The notes below the pieces were generated by a model. That model was not told the origin of the DNA. It did no database searches and was given only the letters and a program-made list of their open reading frames with translations. Source: Planococcus citri (taxonomy: Eukaryota; Arthropoda; Insecta; Hemiptera; Pseudococcidae). From it: DNA of 64,000 nucleotides. Every line of letters starts with the position of its first letter. Position 1 is the first letter of the stretch. The stretch spans positions 18,373,230 to 18,437,229 of the forward strand of contig NC_088677.1 of NCBI RefSeq assembly GCF_950023065.1, written 5' to 3'. The position numbers and the translations under genes are program-made. Shown here in pieces: positions 22,385 through 32,949 of the stretch.

Positions 22385-25300
22385 TAGATTTGGTGAGAAG
22401 ATAATAATTGAATGAGAAAACTAACTCTTTGATTCGCCTGCTACAAAAAAATCATGCGTAGGACAGTCGGACACTTTGATGAACACACATCAAATAAGCT
22501 TAGTTTCCCCATTCTGTCGGTTTTTATTTTTAAATTCACCAAATTCGAGAGTACTCGTGACAGTCGTGACTGCACAGCCCAGAGATGACAGAGATCAGAG
22601 ATGGGGCGATTAATAAAAAAAATGAATTACTGCATTCAAATGGCGCGATTCGACCAAAAAATAAATAGGTTTAAAATTGAATCAGATTCATAATCAGCGA
22701 TTCAGTTTTCAAAAAATTGTGTGTGAAGTAAACTGAAATTCATTTTTCTACCTAAAATGGAGACAGAAGGGTAATTTTTCAAATTTTCAAATCGATGGCA
22801 ATAAATATGTTTCAGACTGGAATAGATTATTATGGTTACCTCATCGACCACGATTGTCCAAAAAGTAGCTGGAACCTTCAAAACGACTTGAAACCACCTC
22901 CACCTGGTCCTACAGTCGATTTCAAATCGTATTAAAATTGGTTTGCGGAGTGAATTCCGACTTTCCAGCTCCAGTTGTTAAAATGTGGAAATTTCAAGTT
23001 TTTAAAAAATCTGCTGAAAGCTCTGGGAATTTTCAAAAAGTCACTGGAGACTCCAAAATGACTCGAATGTGTAATTTTTTGCCAAATCTTAAATTCCCAA
23101 AATGTCCTGCCTTTGCTATGATTGTCAAAGTTTTGCTTTTTGGCAAAAACTGTAAAAAATCCTCATTTTTTTCACAGATTACAAAATCTTCTGATTTTTC
23201 AGCTTTTTAGCAAAACAGCTAAAAATTGTTTTTTGTGTTGAAAAAAAAAAATAAAAAATTTCATTTTCCCAAAAATTAATCAAAAGTCTCATTTTACAAA
23301 ATTGCGAAAAACGCTAATCTGTTTCTAAAATTGTCAATGTATCTCTTTTTGCCATTATAATTGTTTTGCAATAAACCAAAAAATTCTTCCTTCGTTGCCA
23401 AATTCTTAATTTTTTAAAAATTCTCAAATTTTCTAAATTTCCTAATTTCTTAAAAATTTACGTATAAAGTTGTGCTATATTTTTTATCAGAATGGATAAC
23501 AAATTGTCGTTGTTTTGAAAAAAAAAAATTCAAAAAGTCTCATTTTTTTCAGAAATTGTGCAAAGTTTTTGCTGTTTTGACAAAAACGTAAAAAATCTCA
23601 CTTTTTATGAATTATAACAACGAAGTCTCGTTTTTGTGCCAGAGGCCAGAGAGTAGGAAATTCTTGCATTTTTTTTGACAAAAAAAACTTGTTTTTTTAC
23701 CAAATGTTCTAAATTAAAAGTTGGAAAAAGTGGGCAATCTGCCGTCCGCGTAATAAAGCATCCTTAAGGTAGGCGTGCATACCTACTTCTTAGTTTTTAT
23801 TTTACATACTTTCTTCATCTTGGAACACTCCACAGAGTTTTGAGGAAATAGCCAAAGTAAAATAATTGTAAAAAAAAAAGTAAAACAGATTATTTCAATG
23901 TTTTAGTAGAACGCTGAGGTGCTCACTGAAAAATTCAAGCAATTTTAATCCAAAATTTTATTTTTTCTCGTTGCGACTGTTTAGTGCTTTTATTTTACGA
24001 CTTTCAATTTGAAAGTTTGAACCAGAACTGAATAACTTTCTAACAATCAAAGCTACAGTTCTCAGTAAAAAAAAAAAATTATTGAGAATGAAAATTTCTG
24101 ATTCCGATCAGTTTGCTTTGCTAAGATTTCTGCAATAAAATGTTGTCATTTGTGGAGTTAATGAATTCAAGAATTCAAAGAATACTTCACATACCTATGT
24201 AGAAGAAAAACAGGAAAAACTGCACCAGAAAAATTCTAATACCTATAATATGATGAAAAAAAAATGCAGGGATGCGAATTAACCGGAATTTTTTACTGTA
24301 AAATGGAATCAACCAGAAAATTTTCGGGGAAATAAAAAATAATTTTCAATTTTATTTAATTTTAATTTTTTATCCAATAGCCTTTCGCCTTTACTAAAAT
24401 AAAAAAAAAATAAATAAAAATTGAAACTGGGATCCAAATTTGAAATTTTTATTTCTCTAACCATTAACCTATACCTATAACCTTTGAATAAATTTGTTTA
24501 TAATTATGGATTTAAATCCATAAAATTTATGGTCCATGAAATTTAATATTTAAGACAATTGAGATGTCATTTTCTCTCATTGATTTATTTTTTATATTTA
24601 AAAAAATTGATTCTTGAATCATTTAGAATGTATTAATGCATATATTGCATAAATAAATACCTATAGGCATGTATCCGGATAAAAGTAATGAACATTCTAT
24701 TTTTCACATTCTGTATTCTGAACTCTGTCTGGATTTGAAGAGTCCTTGACCTTGAAGGAGACATAGACATAGGTAACTGATTATATACCTATTCATTTTT
24801 TTTAATGGGCAGTGGCAGTATTGTTTGAAATTTTAAGAAATGGTCTCAAAATGGAATACTCATATTTTGAAAATTTTGTTCAAAAAAATTTTTTTTAAAC
24901 CAAGAAATTAAGAAAAACATATCATTTTAAATTCCATAATCTAGGTGTTTGTTTACTGTTTACACGCATTTCCTTATTACGAGTGCAAATGCTGGACTCT
25001 GGTGAATGTATTGGCAAGAATTTGAAAGTTTCGGGAAAAATTTCAAGAAAGTTTCTATTAAAAATTTCCTATCATCTTTAAAATTAAGTGATTTTCTGAA
25101 AATTTAGTGATTTATCACTAAAACACCTGCTTGAAAAATGAAAAAAGTTGAAAAAACGTTATAAAATGAGTAATTTTGTTTTATTAAGTACTTTCAAAAG
25201 CTTTCGCCCTCACTTCACAGTTCACTCGGGCATATTCTTTTCTTTTCTTTGACCGCAGTGTGAGTCTTGAACTCTTGAACAAGAAAAACTTGACTTCTTA

Positions 25301-25467
25301 CATCAAAAATTATGTTTTTTGACTTCTGAGTACCTAAATGTGAATTTTCGAAAACTTTTGCCCTTGCTTTGTTCGAGCCATTTATGTGTATTTTCACTTT
25401 CAGAAATACGTATTGTAATTTTCTGGAAATTATTGTAAGATTCCTGGAGGAAGGGGGCCATGGAGGG
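22385..25467. other. AT-rich spacer downstream of paralogue 1
   Basis: No gene supported. Until about 24115 it matches the spacer after paralogue 2; beyond that it is copy-specific and very rich in A/T homopolymers. The short open frames here are not conserved in reading frame between the two copies, which argues against coding. Confidence 0.6.
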
Positions 25468-26845
25468 CAAGGATGCTAACCTTGATGAAAAAAATTTTGG
25501 TTTTGGTTAAGGTTGAAGCCTGAAGGTTACATTTTTTTCCATGTTGATTATTATTTTGGTTACAGTTTTGGTAAAAATTGATATTGATAGATGAATAAAG
25601 GTTACAGTTATGGTTACAGATTTTTGATGGAATTTTTTTGGTCAATTTGGGTTATGGTTATGTTTTTTTTTATGGAGTCAAATTCAAATTTTTAAAACTT
25701 GGAATTTTCAAGGCTAAGTAATACATATTTGAAAAATCACCAAGAAGTCTCACCAACATTTCTAATAAGTTTCACTTTTTTGCTAAAAATTAAGTCAAAA
25801 ATGTTGCTCTTCTAGTACACGAGGTTTCAATTTTCCCCCAAAAAATTGCAAAAAAACGTAAAAAAATTTCAAATTAGTTCTGTGTTATGCTTAAGTTCAT
25901 AAATTGTTGAAATCTAGCTTTTCTGCCAGTAATCACTAAACATTCTCACTCTATGACTCTCCAAAAAAGTCTTGATTTATTGCCATAAGAAAGCTGCAAA
26001 ATCATCTCACTTTTTGGATAAAAATGTGAAAAAATATTTTTTCTTGCCAGTAATTGACAAAATTGAGAAAAACTTTGAAAAATTGCACAAAATATCGTTG
26101 AAATGAAATTGAATTTGAAACAACCAAAATCTGATGAAATATCTCGAAATATTTTTTAAAAAAACAGATCATTGATAATCGTTGCAAATTAATCTAAAAA
26201 TTTTGTAAAACTGCACAAAATGTACAAAAAAACATCAAAATTAGTGTGAAAAATAAAATCGCCAATGATTACTTAAAAATTACAAAATTCAAGTAAAATT
26301 GATCAAATTTTTGCTCAAAAGTCAGAACTGTTAAAATTTGTGAAAATGAATCAAATTTTAAACAAAAACTAAACACAACTAACTGCTTTACAAAAACCAG
26401 AAGGTGAAAAAATAAAGGAAAAAATTTGTAATCATAACTGGTTTTTAACCGCAATTTTTGAGGTTAAGGTTATGGTTAAGGTAAGCAAATTTTGGAATAG
26501 ATTTAAATATATGGGAATTTTTTTCAGTTAAGGCCTAAGGGGTTAAGTTAACCATAGATATGAACCCTAAACTGGATCGGCTGCTTACATTTAAAATGTA
26601 CAGGAAAAAGTGAAGCAAAAAAATCAGCCAATCGCAAATCGTGTATTTCTCCGGAGGTGAATGCAAATATATCTACGGAGGGCGTGGCTTATCTCCGGAG
26701 GTGAATAGAATTTTTGCTTCACGAGCTTCCGATCCAGTTTAGGGTTCATATCTATGAAGTTAACGTTACTTACATGATTTTTTACCATTTTTTCCAGTTA
26801 CTTCCCCAATTAAGGTTAAGGTTAAAAAACCGGTCAACATCCCTG
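25468..26845. mobile_element. Old hAT-like element with TTAAGG/AACC-rich interior
   Basis: Left end CAAGGATGCTAACC, right end GGTCAACATCCCTG; the inverse complement of the right end (CAGGGATGTTGACC) matches the left with a few changes. Ends resemble the CAGGGGTGCTAAC family at 53.8 and 40.2 kb. The interior shows many GGTTAAGGTTA/GGTTATGGTTA motifs near both ends. No clear flanking duplication, so boundaries are approximate. A younger MITE (26553-26756) is nested within. Confidence 0.55.
26553..26756. mobile_element. 204-bp MITE with 28-bp TIRs
   Basis: Starts CATAGATATGAACCCTAAAC and ends with its exact complement; the match runs about 28 bp to GATCGG. Flanked by the 8-bp duplication AAGTTAAC (26545-26552, 26757-26764). 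The centre has CTCCGGAGGTGAAT twice. No coding capacity. Confidence 0.92.
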
Positions 26846-27427
26846 CTAACCAGTAAAGTAATCATTTTTTAACAGAAAAAAAATTAGTTATTTTTTATTT
26901 TTAGTGATTAGTATCCTCAATCCTGTTTTAGATTTGGAGCAATTTAGTGATTTTTCGCGATTTCCATTTGGCAGCCCTGATTCCATCGCGTGATGATTTT
27001 TATCAGTAAACACTGTAAACAGGCCGCCGCCAAAACTGCGTAATTTTTGTTTCAATTACAATGTTGACTAATGACTTAATGAGTAAAGAAATACTATTTC
27101 AGTAATTATTTTCGGTGAAATTGTGTGACAGGTCCTGCTTTCATGTCAAAATCGTCCAAAAGTACGAATTCTTTCTAAAGGTAACATATAAAGAACTATT
27201 TCTTTTTGCTAAATAGTTTTAAAGATGCTGTTTTTTTGTCAAAACATGACGACAAGATTAACTTTTGCCTTTAGCTGTCTGAGGAATCATTATGTCAAGA
27301 TTGCGAAGTACTGCGGTTGTTTTTACTTATTGCTTGAAAGGTTCGATTTGTATGCCAAAACTGCCTAATATAATTCCACTACGATGTATCCAATCCAAAA
27401 TTGTGAAAAAGCCACGTTTTCTGCCTA

Positions 27428-27645
27428 CAGGGTGCTCAAAAAAAAATTATCGAATACCTACCTCGAGAAGGTTTTTTATTGAAAATATAGATTGGCAACA
27501 TGAAATAGATGCATATGATTGGTGAAATAATGTAACCGCAGTCCAACAACCAATCACGTGCTATCGTTATCATCACTATGACCACCCGAAACGTTCAGCA
27601 AAAAACTTTTTTGGGGATACTCGATGAGATTTTCTGCGCACCCGG
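27428..27645. mobile_element. Mariner-type MITE, copy in block 2
   Basis: CAGGGTGC...GCACCCGG between TA (27426-27427) and TA (27646-27647). Internal ACATGAAATAGATGCATATG matches the complement of the 5249-5458 copy, and its flanks match those of the 17281 copy. Confidence 0.82.
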
Positions 27646-27930
27646 TATACGGTCCTTTGCAAATTTTTCAAAACTGATAATTATTTTATTTTTCAATTTT
27701 TAGACATCGAAATTGACCACTTTTTGTGTTCCTAAAATTGGCAATTTTATTAAATTTTTGGAAAGTTTACAGTTTTGCTATTTTGTTTGAAAATTTAACA
27801 ATTTCGACGCCGCTTGAATAATTTCTAGCAGAGGCAATCTCAATTCCCAAACCATTCTTTTGGAAGTTGAATGAAAAAGTTAACCTTGTCATCGATTACA
27901 TTATTATAGATCCATTTTCGATGCCTGTAC

Positions 27931-27938
27931 TATAAATA
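27931..27938 (+). promoter_or_regulatory. TATA box of paralogue 2
   Basis: TATAAATA, 73 bp before the ATG. The surrounding TCTCGCATATTTTTTACTTG is identical to paralogue 1, so the core promoter survived the duplication. Confidence 0.6.
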
Positions 27939-28010
27939 TCTCGCATATTTTTTACTTGTTATCACCTACAACGTAATTTTCACTTTCAGGTTATTCCAGA
28001 ATAATTCAAA

Positions 28011-30200
28011 ATGAGTACAAGCAACTCATCCGAACCGATGCAGGAAGATTTACTTCAGGAAGACAGTTTCTTCTCTCACATTCCGCTACCAAGCTTACAG
28101 CAGTTGGCATCCGTTCAAGTAGTTCTGCCAATGCTGTGTGAGCACTTTTCACGAAAGAAGTACATTTTCTCTCCTGATTATAGTACTTTGAAGTTTGATT
28201 TGTGTAGAGTGGTGGAATCTTTGAAAACATCTCAAACTATTGAAAAAATACTTACGAAAGCGGCGGATAAGATTGCTAAAGCATTGGATATATGGATGAA
28301 ACATTTTGAATCTCGTGACTTTACATCTGCCACTTTGGAATATTGCGATATCTCTATTAACCCGAACTGGTGCGTTTGGCTTCCCAGCGGCGAGATCGAT
28401 TATAAACAGACTGCTGACGAGATGTTATCTTCTTGCGAACTGGATGAAACGCAAAAATTCGCTATCATGTGTGCATATTGCTTAGAAGACAAAATCAAAG
28501 CGTTCGATTTAAGTTCGCTTCCTGAGTATTCTATCAAAAAAATGAACCTGAAACGTGACTTTTTAATCGCTTATTGGATCTTTTCGTTGAAAAATAAATT
28601 GCACGACCTCTTCGCTGGCATTTCCGGTTCCTTTGATGCAGCGATGGCCAATCAGTGCGATGGTGAGCACGCGTTCAAGTATTTTTGGAATCGTTTGGGT
28701 AATGCAGATCGAATTTCAGTTGCTAAACACCAAATCAGTCGTTTCGGTACTCCTGATGGTCACACATATTTTTGCCAAGATCAATTATTTTCCATGATGA
28801 CGTCCGCTGAGCAACTTCATCTGTTGTGGATGGTACCCGATGAGATTATAATAAATTTTTGGCTCTTGGTGAAATCACCTTCGCTTGTACGTTGGGCGTG
28901 GAAATATTCGAAAAATGCGATGACTGCTAAACGATTTGCCAGAGTAGTGCAAAAAATATTCAAAGCTAGAATCGGGTTCGATAAAGATATGCAGTTGCTC
29001 ATAGACGTATGGGATACAGCTCCCATCCAGTTCAAGACGTATGCAGCTAAGCTCCTAGTAAATGAGATTTTTTCACCATCTCAGTTTGGCAGTTGCATGT
29101 CAATACCTGAGTATTCGGATTTCGAGGAAGATGGTCTTACTTTTAACGAAGCAGCGTCAAAGTATGCGAAGAAAGAATACGCTCTGAAGTTTTTGCAAAA
29201 GTTTTTATCGCTAGTAAACGCGGATACTCGAAGACAGTTGATGCTGAAGAATGCGATCGCATTCGGCATGAAAATTCACGATCCTCGTTTGATGACTGAT
29301 GTAATCTGCTTATGTTTGCCAAGCTCGGAAGATCAATTGCTGTATAAAAAAAAAATTATGGATTCGCCCACAATGAGCGAACATTGGGCAAAAGACCTTC
29401 ATCGCAGAAATGGTATAGAAGATTTCAAGTCCCAATTGGAAGTTTATTCAACCGACGTAAAAGCTGCTCAAGAAGTCACGAAGCGAGTACTGCAGTCGAA
29501 ATCTCTAAATAGAAGTTATTTGTTTTCCAATGCCGATGATTGTAGTAAAATGAGTAAATTTATCGATGAGACTTTCCACGACGATCCGAAGTCGGCTTCG
29601 AATTTGAAGAAACAACTGATTTCCTCCCCTTTCACTAGTTGCAAGGATTATTTTGATTGGAACCAAAAGGACGAGAAGATCGATGCGATGATGAAAATTG
29701 CCGAACAGGTTTTTACTCCTAAAGAGCTTGCAGTGGAAAAGCGACGTATTGCTCAAGCTCGCAAAACGAAATTACAAAAACGCGAATTTTGTTGGGAATG
29801 GTTCGAGATAAATTATTTCAGTAAATTGATGACGTGGTGTTTCGGTGACGGAGAAGCCTTACTGAAATTTAAGAAAAGTTTTTCTATCGATAAAATCTTC
29901 CATCATGTAATTGACGAAGTGAACCTGTTCTATTGCGAAGAATCCGAGTTTGAAGACCATTTGTTGCATCGACTTGATGATTTTTTTAATTGGATTTTCC
30001 CCAGTGCCGAAGAAAAGACTAAATATAAATTGAATAGATTGGAGACGGTGGATTTGAATGAATTCGCTATGTTTTCAAGTCTTGTAGATGATGACGAATT
30101 CGAGTATTTGCCAGAGTTGGTAGGTTGGTTTTACGATGTGAAACCAGTCCCATCTGAGGTGATTGATGAATTCAAGGCGAAAATCAAAGAAAGATGTTAA
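28011..30200 (+). CDS. Uncharacterised 729-aa protein, tandem paralogue 2
   Basis: Sister of the protein at 19922-22108, with the same single-exon structure, N-terminus and C-terminus (ends KIKERC then TAA). Most of the alignment is near-identical, but differences are clustered: residues about 45-68 (two residues shorter and almost wholly different in sequence), about 104-121 (one residue longer), about 500-515 (SYLFSNADDC versus SYFFNASKW), about 540-550, and the region before LLHRLDDF. Elsewhere long runs are unchanged. No disabling mutation. The product should fold like its paralogue but differ in a few exposed patches. Function not recognised. Confidence 0.85.
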   Translation: MSTSNSSEPMQEDLLQEDSFFSHIPLPSLQQLASVQVVLPMLCEHFSRKKYIFSPDYSTLKFDLCRVVESLKTSQTIEKILTKAADKIAKALDIWMKHFESRDFTSATLEYCDISINPNWCVWLPSGEIDYKQTADEMLSSCELDETQKFAIMCAYCLEDKIKAFDLSSLPEYSIKKMNLKRDFLIAYWIFSLKNKLHDLFAGISGSFDAAMANQCDGEHAFKYFWNRLGNADRISVAKHQISRFGTPDGHTYFCQDQLFSMMTSAEQLHLLWMVPDEIIINFWLLVKSPSLVRWAWKYSKNAMTAKRFARVVQKIFKARIGFDKDMQLLIDVWDTAPIQFKTYAAKLLVNEIFSPSQFGSCMSIPEYSDFEEDGLTFNEAASKYAKKEYALKFLQKFLSLVNADTRRQLMLKNAIAFGMKIHDPRLMTDVICLCLPSSEDQLLYKKKIMDSPTMSEHWAKDLHRRNGIEDFKSQLEVYSTDVKAAQEVTKRVLQSKSLNRSYLFSNADDCSKMSKFIDETFHDDPKSASNLKKQLISSPFTSCKDYFDWNQKDEKIDAMMKIAEQVFTPKELAVEKRRIAQARKTKLQKREFCWEWFEINYFSKLMTWCFGDGEALLKFKKSFSIDKIFHHVIDEVNLFYCEESEFEDHLLHRLDDFFNWIFPSAEEKTKYKLNRLETVDLNEFAMFSSLVDDDEFEYLPELVGWFYDVKPVPSEVIDEFKAKIKERC

Positions 30201-30437
30201 GAGGAGCAGAAATTTTTCATCTAGTACTTGCTTCGCGTACTTATTATCTCGATGACTTAAACATATCTATGTAAGTGTAACCTGTGAAACGAAGTACTTT
30301 TTTATTACCTATATGTTTTTTTCATTTATCTGTTTTATGTTTTTATATCGTATAGATTAAGATGACTTAACGAAGTGTCAATTAAGTACCTAGGTATACC
30401 AAATGTATCGTATTCAATTTTGTATTTTTATATTCGT

Positions 30438-30483
30438 AATAAAAGTTTCAATTCATTATAGCTGAGTGTTAATTTGCAATAAA
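30438..30483 (+). terminator. Poly(A) signals of paralogue 2
   Basis: AATAAA at 30438-30443 and at 30478-30483, matching the pair in paralogue 1. Confidence 0.65.
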
Positions 30484-32317
30484 TAGATTTGCTGAGAAGA
30501 CAATAATTGAATGAGAAAACTAACTCTTTGATTCGTCTGCTACAAAGAAATCAAGCGTAGGACAGTCGGACACTTGAAACTGATGAACACCAATCAAAGC
30601 TGATCTAGTTTTCCCATTCTGTCAGTTTTTATTCTTAAATTTACCAAATTCGAGTTCGAATCCGTCGTCAAGAGCGAAAAGAATCACGTTTGACAAACAT
30701 TCATTATCACTAGCAATAGGTAATTTGTTAATTTAAATTTAAATTTTAAAATTTTGAATTATTTAAATTCAAATTTCAAAATCAATAATCACGATATCAA
30801 AGAGAGTGGATTTTTGACTTTTCTAAAATTTTATAAGGAATAAAATTGAAGGTGATAAAATTTCCTATCGAAGTACTTACAAGTATTCACTACCTACCTA
30901 TTTAGCTTTTCGAATTTCGAACTTAGGAACTTTTCGAAGCACCATTATGAAATTTGTATTTGTATGTGTCAAATTCAAATATCAATTTATGAAAGAAAGT
31001 TTTCAATTTTCAACGTGTCTTACGTAGATCGCGTAGACATCGTTCAAAACTTCAAAATCAAAAGTTATTCTAGTTCAAACTTCAAAGTTGTTAAATTAAT
31101 TAGTATTTAGTGTTAGTACTCGTGATAGTCGTGACTGCACAGAGATGACAGAGATCAGAGATGGGCGATTCACAAAAAAAAATTATGTATATTGGATTCA
31201 AATGGCGCGATTCGACCAAAAAATGAATAAAAATAAAAATAAAAATTGAATCCGATTCAAAATCAGCGATTCAGTTTTCATAAAAAGTGTGTGTAAAGTA
31301 AACTGAATTTCATCTTTCTACCTAAAATGGAGGCAGAAGGGTAATTTTCCAAATTTTCAAATCGATGGCAATAAATATGTTTCAGACATGGATTAGGTAG
31401 CCGGTAGGTAGTTAGGTACTAGGTACATGCATCTATTTTGAAAAAAAATTATGGTTAGGTACCTCAGCGACCACGATTGTCCAAAAAGTAGCTGGAACCT
31501 TCAAAACGACTTGAAACCACCTCCACCTGGACCTGCAGTTGATTTCAAAGCGTATTGAAATTGGTTTGCGGAGTGAATTTTGACTTTCCAACTCCAGTTG
31601 TTGTAATGTGGAAATTTCAAGTCTCTAAAAAATCTGCTGGAAGCTGGAAACTCGAATGTGTAATTTTTTGCCAAATCTGGAAACTTGGAAAGTGGAATTC
31701 CCAAAAAGTCCTGCCTTTGCAATTGTCAAAGTTTTGAATTTTGGCAAAAACTGTAAAAAAATCCTCATTTTTTCACAGATTACAAAATCTTCTACTTTTT
31801 AGTAACACATCTAAAAATTATTGTTTTTGGTGTTGGAAAAAAAATCCAAAAAATCTTATTTTCTCCCAAAAATCAATTGTTGTTTGTTTTTTGTTGCAAG
31901 AAATCGAAAAATTCTTCCTTTGTTGCCAAAAATTGCAACAAAGTCTCACCTTTTTTTTTTACTAAGATTGCCGAAAAGCCTCTAGGTAAAATTTTTAAAG
32001 GACTAGCGCGTTCAGCTAAAAATTGATTTTTTTTTGGCAGAAATAATGAAGACTTCTCGCTGTTTTGAAATGGCTACAAAGTACAAATTGTAGTTTTTTT
32101 TAAAACAGAAAATTTCAAAGTCTTGCTTTATCCGAAAAATTGACTAAAAATCACGCTCTTTCAGCAAACTGCAAAAAATACCTCAAAAAGGTATCTTGTT
32201 TTGTAAATTGCTAAAAAAATCAGTGCTTTTTGCAAAAAAATTTCAAAACTTCTCAATTTTTTAAAAGTTTTCTCGATTTCTCAAAAATTCAATTTTTTAA
32301 AAATTTCTTAATTTTTT
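30484..32317. other. AT-rich spacer downstream of paralogue 2
   Basis: No gene supported. Matches the spacer after paralogue 1 except for about 470 bp (30650-31110) absent there; no terminal repeats mark that difference, so it may be a deletion in copy 1. Confidence 0.55.
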
Positions 32318-32949
32318 AAAAAGGAGGAGTTGCGATAAGGCCATTTTTTGACACCAGCTAGTTATCGACTCAACCACATTTAAAATGTTGAAATGAATGT
32401 CCCAAATACGAATCCGTGGTTGGTTAACCAAAAAATAACCATTTTTAGATTCCAGGGGTTCCCAAAATATCGAAATTACGAAAACTCGGAAAATTTGATT
32501 TTTGAGTACCCAGCGAAAATTTTTATTGAGCTCAAAATTTGGTAGGATGGAGGTCTTTCAGATACTAATAAACTGTAAACAGCTTTTTAGCGGGGTTCAA
32601 AGGGGTAGGTCCAAAATGGTGGTTCAAAAATTTTCAAAAAATTGACCCCCCCCCATTTCTGCTCCGAAGGGTCGAAAATAGAAAAATCTCCTCGCATAAC
32701 GTTTATCGGATTCAAACAGATATTTTAAGCTAAAAAAATTTTTGAAAATAATACTCAGTGGTTCCTAAAATTATTTTTTTATTCGCTACTTTGGGAACCC
32801 CTCCTGGAGCCCAAATAATGGTCATTTTGGGTTAACTAACCACGGATTCGTATTTGGGACATTTATTACAACATCTTAAGAGTGGTTGACTGGTTGAGTC
32901 GATAACTAGCTGGTGCCGAAAAGTGGCCTTATCGTGACTCCTCCTTTTT
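32318..32949. mobile_element. Palindromic MITE with 8-bp TSD and empty site in block 1 (632 bp)
   Basis: Ends AAAAAGGAGGAGT and ACTCCTCCTTTTT, with inverted similarity continuing for roughly 150 bp per arm (GATAAGGCCA, CAGCTAGTTATCGACTCAAC, ACGAATCCGTGGTTGGTTAA; the right arm reads TTAACTAACCACGG). Flanked by AATTTTTT (32310-32317 and 32950-32957). The paralogous position in block 1 (near 23443) reads a single AATTTCTT followed by AAAAATTTACGTATAAAG, so it was inserted after the tandem duplication. Confidence 0.93.

Larger units (their letters stand above)
17062..24115. repeat. Tandem duplication block, copy 1
   Basis: Collinear with 27247-33655 from the 5' flank through the CDS to about 2 kb past the stop. 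Shared landmarks: GACGACAAGAT at the left, the mariner MITE at 17281, the TATAAATA promoter, the whole CDS, paired poly(A) signals, and flanking non-coding sequence ending near GATCAGTTTGCTTT. Copy 1 uniquely carries the foldback element 17715-19491 plus about 300 bp of flanking sequence absent from copy 2. Copy 2 carries about 470 bp near 30650-31110 absent from copy 1, and the 632-bp element at 32318. Confidence 0.92.
26846..28010. other. 5' flank of paralogue 2
   Basis: Contains the dispersed repeat related to 3512-3715 (about 26990-27243), the start of block 2, the mariner MITE and the promoter. No additional gene is seen. Confidence 0.5.

Noticed and set aside
28006..28230. Minus-strand frame opposite the start of paralogue 2
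   Set aside because: Antisense shadow; not maintained opposite paralogue 1.
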